NCBI GenBank assembly: GCA_035340715.1
Contig: DAOQTX010000034.1
Location: 1-29,909, forward strand
DNA length: 29,909 bases
From: DAOQTX01 sp035340715
GTDB taxonomy: Bacteria > Bacteroidota > Bacteroidia > AKYH767-A > OLB10
Direction: 5' to 3'
The first letter of the stretch is position 1. Every line of letters begins with the position of its first letter. This document shows positions 16,936 to 24,206 of the stretch, piece after piece. The notes beneath the pieces were generated by a model, which saw only the letters and a list, made by a program, of their open reading frames with translations, was not told the DNA's origin and did no database searches. The translations under genes were made by a program, and so were the position numbers.

Positions 16936-17517
16936 ATGGACGATAAAGAATTTTTTAAACACGAATCTGCAATTGTTGACGAGGGGGCTAATATTGGTAA
17001 AGGAACCAAGATTTGGCACTTCTCACATATTTTTAAAGGATGTGTAATTGGTAATAATTGTAACATTGGACAAAATGTGATGATCTCAACGGATGTTGTG
17101 TTGGGTAATAATTGCAAGGTGCAAAACAACGTAAGCATCTATACTGGTGTTACCTGTGATGATGATGTGTTTCTAGGCCCTTCAATGGTTTTTACCAATG
17201 TTAGGAATCCGAGAAGTGCAGTCATTCGCAAACACGAGTATTTGAAAACTCATGTAGGAAAAGGGGCTACTATTGGAGCCAACGCCACCATCGTTTGTGG
17301 TCACGATATAGGTGAGTTCTCATTCATCGGAGCGGGATCAGTAGTAACGAAAAATATTCCACCTTATGCACTAGTAGTTGGCAATCCGGCCAAACAAGTG
17401 GGTTGGATGAGCGAGCATGGTCATCGACTAAGTTTCGATAGTGATGGTTTGGCAATTTGTCCCGAAAGCAAGTTAAAATATCAGCTGAAGGGCAATCGGG
17501 TTAGTCGCATTAAATAA
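16936..17517 (+). CDS. wbpD: Left-handed beta-helix N-acetyltransferase, WbpD-like
   Basis: This 193-residue trimeric hexapeptide-repeat enzyme has the repeats through about residues 12-150 (IGKGTKIWHFSHIFKGC, IGNNCNIGQNVMIS, LGNNCKVQNNVSIYTGV, IGANATIVCGHDIG). FTNVRNPRSAV and PPYALVVGNPAKQVGWMSEHG are signatures of WbpD/WlbB, which acetylate the 3-amino group of UDP-2-acetamido-3-amino-glucuronate with acetyl-CoA. The WbpB-like gene follows after 5 bases, and the WbpE-like aminotransferase lies at the head of the cluster, so the whole 2,3-diacetamido route is present. It has a short C-terminal basic tail, and no fault is visible. Confidence 0.9.
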   Translation: MDDKEFFKHESAIVDEGANIGKGTKIWHFSHIFKGCVIGNNCNIGQNVMISTDVVLGNNCKVQNNVSIYTGVTCDDDVFLGPSMVFTNVRNPRSAVIRKHEYLKTHVGKGATIGANATIVCGHDIGEFSFIGAGSVVTKNIPPYALVVGNPAKQVGWMSEHGHRLSFDSDGLAICPESKLKYQLKGNRVSRIK

Positions 17518-17522
17518 ATATT

Positions 17523-18578
17523 ATGACTACAGATCAACCTATTAAATTTGGTGTCATCGGTGCTGGCCATATTGGAAAAAGGCATGCCGAAATGGTCAAC
17601 AGAAATAAAGAAGGACAATTAGTGGCTATGTGCGACATACGTCCGACTATTGATTTGTCCATTGATGATTCAACTTTTTCTTTTTACTCTTCAGCCGAAG
17701 AAATGCTAAGCAAACACCCAGAGTGCGATGTTATTTGTGTTTGTTCACCAAATGGATTGCATGCGCAACATGCACTTTTAGCTTTGAATCATCAAAAACA
17801 TGTAGTGATAGAAAAGCCCATGGCTTTGAGTAAGGCTGATTGTGAGAAGATAATATATAAAGGTCTGCAAGTGCACAAGAATATTTTTTGTGTAATGCAA
17901 AATCGTTATTCTCCTCCTTCGGTTTGGATAAAAGATATAATCGATAGTAAACGATTGGGTGATATATTTATGGTGCAAGTAGTGTGCTATTGGAACAGAG
18001 ATGAACGTTATTACAAAGAAGATAATTGGAAAGGAACTACTGATTTAGATGGTGGAACATTGTTTACTCAATTTTCTCATTTCATCGATATCATGTATTG
18101 GCTTTTTGGTGATATCACAGATATTCAAGCCAAGTTTGCCGATTTCAATCATGAGTCTTCAACCTCATTTGAAGATTCAGGAATCGTTAGTTTTAAATTT
18201 GTAAATGGCGGAATGGGAACAGTAATGTATTCTACTTCGGTTTGGGATAAAAATCTCGAAAGCAGTATGACCATTATAGGAAGTAAGGGTAGTGTTAAGA
18301 TAGGAGGTCAATATATGAATGAAGTAGAGTATTGCCATATAATGAATTACGAGATGCCAATATTGGATAAAGCCAATCCTGCTAACGATTATGGTGGATA
18401 TAAAGGGTCTGCGCAAAATCATCCTTACATCATATCAAATGTCATCGATACGCTAAAAGGAAGAACATCTATTACTACAAATGCCTTGGAAGGGCTGAAA
18501 GTAGTGGACATGATTGAACGTATTTATGAGCATCGGAAAATTAATAAACCAGCAAAGTATTTTTTAAAAAATGTATAA
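17523..18578 (+). CDS. wbpB: Gfo/Idh/MocA NAD-dependent sugar dehydrogenase, WbpB-like
   Basis: This 351-residue oxidoreductase has an N-terminal Rossmann motif FGVIGAGHIGKRHAEMV, the family signature EKPMALSKADC (Lys in EKP), and a substrate segment with GGTLFTQFSHFIDIMYWLFGD, including the conserved His. It resembles WbpB/WlbA, which oxidise C3 of UDP-N-acetylglucosaminuronate to the 3-keto sugar for the aminotransferase WbpE. Assignment rests on the neighbouring wbpD-like gene and the overall likeness; other Gfo/Idh substrates are possible. The next gene overlaps its end by 8 bases, showing tight coupling with the HexNAc dehydrogenase that would make its substrate. Confidence 0.87.
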   Translation: MTTDQPIKFGVIGAGHIGKRHAEMVNRNKEGQLVAMCDIRPTIDLSIDDSTFSFYSSAEEMLSKHPECDVICVCSPNGLHAQHALLALNHQKHVVIEKPMALSKADCEKIIYKGLQVHKNIFCVMQNRYSPPSVWIKDIIDSKRLGDIFMVQVVCYWNRDERYYKEDNWKGTTDLDGGTLFTQFSHFIDIMYWLFGDITDIQAKFADFNHESSTSFEDSGIVSFKFVNGGMGTVMYSTSVWDKNLESSMTIIGSKGSVKIGGQYMNEVEYCHIMNYEMPILDKANPANDYGGYKGSAQNHPYIISNVIDTLKGRTSITTNALEGLKVVDMIERIYEHRKINKPAKYFLKNV

Positions 18579-19860
18579 TCAACTTGTAAAGAAAGAAGTT
18601 AAGCTCGCGGTCATTGGATTAGGATATGTAGGTCTTCCAATTGCATTAGAGTTTGCAAAAAAAATCTCTGTTATTGGATTCGACATTAACAGAAATAGAA
18701 TTGACAAAATGAAGAATAAAATTGATCCCAGTGGTGAATTAGATTCTTCAAGTTTTGATCATTGCGATATTGAATTTACAGACGACTTAGAAGTATTAAA
18801 GAAAGCAAAATTTTTTGTAGTTGCTGTTCCTACACCAATAGATGATCATAAACTTCCGGATTTAAAGCCTTTGCTTGCTGCTTCAAAAACGATTGGTAAA
18901 GTGATAAAGCAAGGCGATTGTGTGGTGTTTGAGTCAACCGTTTATCCGGGCTGTACTGAAGAAGATTGTATTCCGGTGATTGAAGAACAGTCGGGTCTGA
19001 AATTCATGCGAGATTTTAAGGTAGGCTACAGTCCGGAAAGGATAAATCCGGGCGATAAAGAACATACACTGGCAAAAATTATTAAAGTGGTTTCAGGATG
19101 CGATGAGGATTCTTTAAACTTAATCGCAAAAGTGTATGAATTGGTGGTTGAAGCAGGAGTGCATAAAGCATCATCAATTAAAGTAGCAGAAGCCGCTAAA
19201 ATTATTGAGAATACTCAGCGCGATGTAAACATTGCTCTGATGAATGAGCTTTCTATTATTTTTAATAAACTTGGAATTAATACATACGAGGTTATCGAGG
19301 CATCTTCTACGAAATGGAATTTCTTAAAGTTTTTTCCAGGATTAGTGGGCGGCCACTGCATTGGTGTTGATCCATATTATCTCACATATAAGGCACAAGA
19401 ACTAGGGTATCATGCACAGATCATCAATTCAGGTCGTTATGTAAATGATACCATGGGATTTTACGTAGCGAAACAAACGGTTAAGTATATGATAAGACTC
19501 GGGAAAGACTCTTCCAAATCGCGAGTGCTTATTATGGGAGCAACATTTAAAGAAAATGTAGAGGATATTCGAAATTCGAAAATAGTAGATGTGGTAAATG
19601 AGTTTAAGTCGTATGGAGTTGAAGTTGATGTAACCGACCCGAGAGCAAATTCTCATGAGTTGGAAGAAGAATATGGATTCAAACTAATTGATTCGATAGG
19701 AAAGAATTATGATGCAATCGTAGTTGCTGTGAATCACAACGAATACAAAAACCATGATGAAGCCTATTTCCAATCCATTGGGAAAGCGGATACTATAATC
19801 GTTGATCTCAAAGGAATCTATCGAAATAGAATTAAATCGTTAAACTATTGGAGTTTATAA
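18571..19860 (+). CDS. tviB: UDP-N-acetylhexosamine 6-dehydrogenase, TviB/WbpO type
   Basis: This 429-residue UDP-sugar dehydrogenase has the N-terminal Rossmann motif VIGLGYVGLPIALEFAKK, VAVPTPIDDHKLPDL, ESTVYPGCTEEDCIPVIE, GYSPERINPGDKEH, AEAAKIIENTQRDVNIALMNE, and catalytic Cys about residue 263 in LVGGHCIGVDPYYLTYKAQE. These forms match the TviB/WbpO/VipA branch, which oxidises UDP-GlcNAc or UDP-GalNAc to the uronic acid with two NAD. It could feed both the WbpB-E-D route and the TviC/WbpP epimerase at 21964. ATG at 18571 lies within the end of the previous gene (8-base overlap). It is distinct from Ugd at 14618, so the cluster has two dehydrogenases of different specificity. Confidence 0.92.
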   Translation: MYNQLVKKEVKLAVIGLGYVGLPIALEFAKKISVIGFDINRNRIDKMKNKIDPSGELDSSSFDHCDIEFTDDLEVLKKAKFFVVAVPTPIDDHKLPDLKPLLAASKTIGKVIKQGDCVVFESTVYPGCTEEDCIPVIEEQSGLKFMRDFKVGYSPERINPGDKEHTLAKIIKVVSGCDEDSLNLIAKVYELVVEAGVHKASSIKVAEAAKIIENTQRDVNIALMNELSIIFNKLGINTYEVIEASSTKWNFLKFFPGLVGGHCIGVDPYYLTYKAQELGYHAQIINSGRYVNDTMGFYVAKQTVKYMIRLGKDSSKSRVLIMGATFKENVEDIRNSKIVDVVNEFKSYGVEVDVTDPRANSHELEEEYGFKLIDSIGKNYDAIVVAVNHNEYKNHDEAYFQSIGKADTIIVDLKGIYRNRIKSLNYWSL

Positions 19861-19864
19861 ATTA

Positions 19865-20896
19865 ATGACCGCTAAATCAAACATACTGGTTACCGGAGGT
19901 GCCGGTTTCATTGGTTCTCATACAAGTGTTGAATTGATAAATGATGGTCACAATGTTTTTATCATTGATAATTTAAGCAATAGCAGGATTGAAGCGATTG
20001 AAGGGATTGCTCAAATAACAGGGACTCAACCCTATTTCGAACAATTCGATCTTTGCGACAGAGAAAAATTGAATAAGTTTTTTAGTAAAAATAAAATCGA
20101 TGCCATTATTCATTTTGCTGCACTTAAAGCGGTAGGCGAATCGGTACAGAAGCCTTTAGAATACTATAAAAACAATTTACTATCCAATATTCACCTACTC
20201 GAGATGTGCATTCAGCATCGAGTAAAAGGATTAGTGTTTTCATCTTCCTGCTCTGTTTATGGTGAGCCGGATACATTACCTGTAAGCGAGAAAGCTCCAT
20301 TGAAAAAGGCAGAGTCACCCTATGCAAACACCAAGCGAATGTGTGAAGATATGATTCGTGATTCTGTATTGGTATCAAATATTAATGCTATAATATTACG
20401 GTATTTTAATCCGGTTGGCGCTCATGCTTCAGCCGTTATTGGCGAGTTGCCTTTAGGAACTCCTAATAATTTAATGCCAGTCATTACACAAACTGCGATA
20501 GGTAAAAGAAGTGGGTTTGAAGTTTTCGGAACTGATTACGATACACCAGATGGTTCTTGTATAAGAGATTACATTCATGTGGTGGATCTTGCAAAAGCAC
20601 ACGTAGTTGCTGTGAACAGACTATTAAATGGAGCCAATAAAGAAAAATGTGAAACATTTAACTTAGGAACCGGCAATGGAATATCAGTGCTTGAAATGAT
20701 TCTTGCTTTTGAAAAACATACCGGAATGAAGTTGAATTATAAACTTGGGGGAAGAAGAGCCGGTGATGTGGTTAAAGTATATAGCGATACTCAGTGGGCT
20801 AACGAAGAACTACAATGGAAGGCACAGTTAGGATTAAAAGAGATGGTAGAATCTGCCTGGAAATGGGAACAAAAGATGGCAGAAAAAGTAGTGTAA
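19865..20896 (+). CDS. galE: UDP-glucose 4-epimerase
   Basis: This 343-residue extended SDR interconverts UDP-glucose and UDP-galactose with a bound NAD. It has the NAD motif TGGAGFIGSHTSVEL (10-24), HFAALKAVGESVQKPLEYY, the active-site SSSCSVYGEP (Ser128 in the position of the catalytic Ser), SPYANTKRMCEDM with Tyr153 and Lys157, and RYFNPVGAHASAVIGE with NNLMP. All are classic GalE signatures; CS replaces the common AT in SSSATVYG. It begins 4 bases after the dehydrogenase stop and ends 6 bases before rmlB, in the middle of the operon. Confidence 0.94.
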   Translation: MTAKSNILVTGGAGFIGSHTSVELINDGHNVFIIDNLSNSRIEAIEGIAQITGTQPYFEQFDLCDREKLNKFFSKNKIDAIIHFAALKAVGESVQKPLEYYKNNLLSNIHLLEMCIQHRVKGLVFSSSCSVYGEPDTLPVSEKAPLKKAESPYANTKRMCEDMIRDSVLVSNINAIILRYFNPVGAHASAVIGELPLGTPNNLMPVITQTAIGKRSGFEVFGTDYDTPDGSCIRDYIHVVDLAKAHVVAVNRLLNGANKEKCETFNLGTGNGISVLEMILAFEKHTGMKLNYKLGGRRAGDVVKVYSDTQWANEELQWKAQLGLKEMVESAWKWEQKMAEKVV

Positions 20897-20902
20897 TAAA
20901 TA

Positions 20903-21961
20903 ATGAAAGCGAAGAATATATTAATAACCGGTGGTGCCGGGTTCATTGGTTCACACGTAGTTCGTCTACTTGTAAATAAATACCCGAATTATCGTTGTAT
21001 CAATTTAGATAAGCTAACCTATGCAGGTAATCTTGAAAATCTGAGTGATGTAGAGAATAGAGAGAATTATATTTTTAGAAAAATAGATATCGTAAATGCA
21101 TCCGAATTGGATAAGGTTTTTGAAGAGGAAAAGATTGATGCAGTAGTTCACTTAGCAGCCGAGTCTCATGTAGACCGATCGATTGATCATCCTATGGAAT
21201 TTGTAAACACCAATGTGATCGGAACCGTAAATTTATTAAACAGTTGTAAGAAATATTGGAAAGCTCCATATGAGGATAATTTGTTCTACCATGTTTCTAC
21301 CGATGAAGTATATGGATCTTTAGGTTCGGACGGATTTTTTGTTGAGAGCACATCCTATTCACCTAATTCGCCCTACTCTGCCTCTAAAGCATCTTCAGAT
21401 CATTTGGTTCGTGCGTATCATCATACCTATAAGTTACCGATTGTAATTTCAAATTGTTCAAACAACTATGGACCAAATCAATTCCCTGAGAAGTTGATTC
21501 CATTGGCCATCAATAATATTCGAAACAATAAACCTATTCCTGTTTATGGTGAAGGATTAAATGTTCGGGATTGGTTGTATGTAATAGATCATGCCCATGC
21601 GATTGACGAAATATTTCATAAAGGCAAAGTAGGAGAGACCTATAACATTGGTGGGCACAATGAATGGAAGAATATAGATTTAATTCACTTATTGTGTAAC
21701 ATAATGGATGTTAAGCTGGGAAGAGAGAAAGGTGCTTCAGCAAAGTTGATTACTTACGTTAAAGATAGAGCGGGGCATGACCTCCGTTATGCAATTGATG
21801 CTTCAAAGCTTAAATCTGAAATAGGATGGATGCCTTCTTTACAATTTGAAGAAGGACTCTGCAAAACAGTAGATTGGTATTTAAGTAATCAGCAGTGGCT
21901 TGATCGTGTCACCAGCGGTGATTATCAGAATTATTATAATCAACAATACACACATCGATAG
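20903..21961 (+). CDS. rmlB: dTDP-glucose 4,6-dehydratase
   Basis: This 352-residue extended SDR makes dTDP-4-keto-6-deoxyglucose, the precursor of rhamnose and other deoxysugars. It has the NAD motif TGGAGFIGSHVVRLL (9-23), LDKLTYAGNLENL, HLAAESHVDRSIDHP, HVSTDEVYGSLG with the Thr133-Asp134-Glu135 triad, PYSASKASSDHLVRAYHHTY with Tyr158 and Lys162, NNYGPNQFPEKLIPLAI, and VRDWLYVIDHA. Every RmlB marker is present. The partner genes rmlA, rmlC and rmlD are not in the window, so the deoxysugar made cannot be named. Confidence 0.95.
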   Translation: MKAKNILITGGAGFIGSHVVRLLVNKYPNYRCINLDKLTYAGNLENLSDVENRENYIFRKIDIVNASELDKVFEEEKIDAVVHLAAESHVDRSIDHPMEFVNTNVIGTVNLLNSCKKYWKAPYEDNLFYHVSTDEVYGSLGSDGFFVESTSYSPNSPYSASKASSDHLVRAYHHTYKLPIVISNCSNNYGPNQFPEKLIPLAINNIRNNKPIPVYGEGLNVRDWLYVIDHAHAIDEIFHKGKVGETYNIGGHNEWKNIDLIHLLCNIMDVKLGREKGASAKLITYVKDRAGHDLRYAIDASKLKSEIGWMPSLQFEEGLCKTVDWYLSNQQWLDRVTSGDYQNYYNQQYTHR

Positions 21962-21963
21962 AA

Positions 21964-22971
21964 ATGACCTTGTACAAATCAGCCTATAATCATAGCTCAT
22001 TAAAAGGGCTTACATTTTTAGTTACAGGCGGAGCTGGTTTCATTGGCTCAAATCTAGTGGAGTATCTTTTGGTTCATGGTGCTTCAAAAGTTAGAGTGCT
22101 CGATAATCTATCCAATGGTTTTAGAAGAAATGTAGATTGTTTTAATAATTTCAGTGCATATGAATTTATTGAAGGAGATATAACCGATATCAATACATGT
22201 AGAGAAGTATGCAAAGGGGTTGACTTAATTTCTCATCAAGCTGCCTTAGGTTCAGTACCTCGCTCCATTGAAACTCCATTGGCAACACATGCGGCTAATG
22301 TAAATGGGTTTTTAAATTTGCTTATTGCTGCAAGGGATGAGCAGGTTCGAAAGGTAGTTTATGCAAGCAGTTCTTCTGTTTATGGAGACGCACCAGACTT
22401 ACCTAAAAGGGAAGATAAGATTGGAAATCCATTATCGCCATATGCCGTGTCGAAATATACCAATGAGTTGTATGCATCGGTGTTTGGACTTAACTATAAA
22501 ATGAACATAATAGGTTTGAGGTATTTTAATGTATTTGGACCACGACAAGATCCAAATGGCCCATACGCTGCCGCCATACCTCTGTTTATAGATGCTATTT
22601 TGAACGATAAGTCAGCATCTATACATGGGAAGGGAGATCAAACCCGAGATTTTACTTTTGTTGCCAATGCTGTTCAAGCTAATATTAGAGCATTGATGAG
22701 TGAGAACAAACAGGCAAGTGGTAGAGTGTATAATGTGGCCGTAGGTGTGAACACAACCATATTGGATTTGTATAATTTGCTTTGTGATTTAGAAGGAAAA
22801 AAAATTGATCCATTGTTTAAAGCCGAACGACCCGGAGATATTAAACATTCTTTGGCCGATATTTCTTTAGCAAGAAAATATTTAGACTATAATCCGCAAG
22901 TTTTAACCAAGGAAGGATTAATGCATACACTTGAATGGTTTAAAAATACGTTCTACTCAAAACCAAACTAA
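21964..22971 (+). CDS. tviC: UDP-N-acetylglucosamine 4-epimerase, TviC/WbpP type
   Basis: This 335-residue extended SDR has the NAD motif FLVTGGAGFIGSNLVEYLL, HQAALGSVPRSIETP (the ALGSVPRS segment is typical of WbpP/TviC), YASSSSVYGDAP, LSPYAVSKYTNEL with Tyr160 and Lys164, and RYFNVFGPRQDPNGPYAAAIPLF. This branch epimerises N-acetylated UDP-hexosamines or their uronates at C4, and together with TviB yields UDP-GalNAc uronate. It begins 2 bases after the rmlB stop. The preference for acetylated substrate is taken from the family. Confidence 0.9.
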   Translation: MTLYKSAYNHSSLKGLTFLVTGGAGFIGSNLVEYLLVHGASKVRVLDNLSNGFRRNVDCFNNFSAYEFIEGDITDINTCREVCKGVDLISHQAALGSVPRSIETPLATHAANVNGFLNLLIAARDEQVRKVVYASSSSVYGDAPDLPKREDKIGNPLSPYAVSKYTNELYASVFGLNYKMNIIGLRYFNVFGPRQDPNGPYAAAIPLFIDAILNDKSASIHGKGDQTRDFTFVANAVQANIRALMSENKQASGRVYNVAVGVNTTILDLYNLLCDLEGKKIDPLFKAERPGDIKHSLADISLARKYLDYNPQVLTKEGLMHTLEWFKNTFYSKPN

Positions 22972-22972
22972 G

Positions 22973-23716
22973 TTGATTTTCAATAAGCTATTTAAAAGAA
23001 GTAAAAAACTAGCAGAGCCCTTAAGTCTGTCTGTTTTAAAAGTAGATTTTCATTCTCATCTCATTCCTGGTATTGATGATGGTGCTCAAGACATGGACGA
23101 AGCAATATCATTGATTCGAGAAATGAAGGATTTGGGTTTTACCAAGTTAATCACTACTCCACACGTTATGTCTGACTTTTTTAAAAACACTCCAGAAATA
23201 ATTCAAAGTGGACTGGAGGAACTACAAGCAAAGTTAAAGGAGTGCAATATTGAAATTGAAACTGAAGCCGCAGCCGAATATTATATTGACGATGGTTTTG
23301 TTTCCAAGCTTGAGAATGAAAAGTTGTTGACTTTTGGTGATGGACATGTATTATTTGAAGTGTCTTATATTAATTGTCCCGATAATATTAATGATATCAT
23401 TTTTAGAATGATGGTAGCCGGTTACAAACCTGTAATGGCTCATCCGGAACGATATCCCTACTGGTATCGAGATATTGATATGTATAGAAAATTCAAAGAT
23501 CAAGGCGTGATCTTGCAGATTAACATCAATAGCCTGACAGGATACTATGGCCCGGAGGCAAAAAAGATTGCAGAAAAATTGATTGATGAAAATCTAGTTG
23601 GCGCTGTTGGCAGCGACTTACATCATTCACGACATTTGGCGGCTCTTAAAGATGTGAGATATGAATTGTATTTTCAGAAAATAAGTGAAACCAACCTCTT
23701 GAATAAATTTTTATAA
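22973..23716 (+). CDS. CpsB/YwqE-type PHP-domain tyrosine-protein phosphatase
   Basis: The 247-residue protein, counted from TTG 22973, has the PHP metal-binding motifs DFHSHLIPGIDDGAQ, TTPHVM, EAAAEYYID, MAHPERYPYW and GSDLHHSRH. These hold the His/Asp ligands of Mn-dependent tyrosine phosphatases that act on BY-kinases controlling capsule length. I chose TTG 22973 because it starts with the family-typical short basic MIFNKLFKRSKK and lies 1 base after the tviC stop. The ATG at 22931 would overlap tviC by 41 bases and add an odd tail. The kinase partner (Wzc-like) is not in the window. Its position at the end of the sugar run links that run to polysaccharide export control. Confidence 0.88.
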   Translation: MIFNKLFKRSKKLAEPLSLSVLKVDFHSHLIPGIDDGAQDMDEAISLIREMKDLGFTKLITTPHVMSDFFKNTPEIIQSGLEELQAKLKECNIEIETEAAAEYYIDDGFVSKLENEKLLTFGDGHVLFEVSYINCPDNINDIIFRMMVAGYKPVMAHPERYPYWYRDIDMYRKFKDQGVILQININSLTGYYGPEAKKIAEKLIDENLVGAVGSDLHHSRHLAALKDVRYELYFQKISETNLLNKFL

Positions 23717-23717
23717 C

Positions 23718-24206
23718 ATGAAAGTGTATTTAGAAAAATTAGCATCGTATAACATATGGGCAAATTCCAGATTGTTTGAAATGATGAAAGATCTTTCAGA
23801 GGAACAATGGGTTCAAAATACCAGCGGAAGTTTTAAGTCTATAGGGCATACATTACAACATATATTAATGGCACAAGTGGCTTGGGACTGTCGAATCAAT
23901 AATGTATCCTATCCAGATTGGATGGCCAATAGAGATTCAGTACGAACAAAAGCTGAAGTAATTGCAGCGTTGAAAGCAAGCAGTGAATCGTTTCTCCAAC
24001 TAATTGCATCAAAGTCGGAATCGGAATTAGAAAAAATAATTACCTATAGCGATCTGAAAGGAAATCCCTTTGAAAATAGCCTTTCAGAAATTATTGTCCA
24101 TGTAATGAACCATAGTACATTTCATAGAGGACAAATTGTTCATATACTTAGAGATTTCGGCTGTACAAATATCATGGCAACTGATTTCATTTTATTCTGT
24201 AGGTGA
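23718..24206 (+). CDS. DinB-family metal-binding four-helix protein
   Basis: The 162-residue protein has the DinB fold pattern: an N-terminal YNIWANSRLFEMM helix, GHTLQHIL with His48 and VMNHSTFHRGQI with His132 and His136, the usual three-His metal triad. Members include bacillithiol- or mycothiol-dependent transferases and many proteins of unknown role, so the function here is not known. It starts 1 base after the phosphatase stop and is probably transcribed with it, though no functional link to sugars is evident. Its end overlaps the convergent DUF5916 gene by 15 bases. Confidence 0.88.
   Translation: MKVYLEKLASYNIWANSRLFEMMKDLSEEQWVQNTSGSFKSIGHTLQHILMAQVAWDCRINNVSYPDWMANRDSVRTKAEVIAALKASSESFLQLIASKSESELEKIITYSDLKGNPFENSLSEIIVHVMNHSTFHRGQIVHILRDFGCTNIMATDFILFCR

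Noticed and set aside
22931..22972. ATG at 22931 as start of the phosphatase
   Set aside because: It would overlap tviC by 41 bases and add a non-family tail; TTG at 22973 gives the typical short basic N-terminus.
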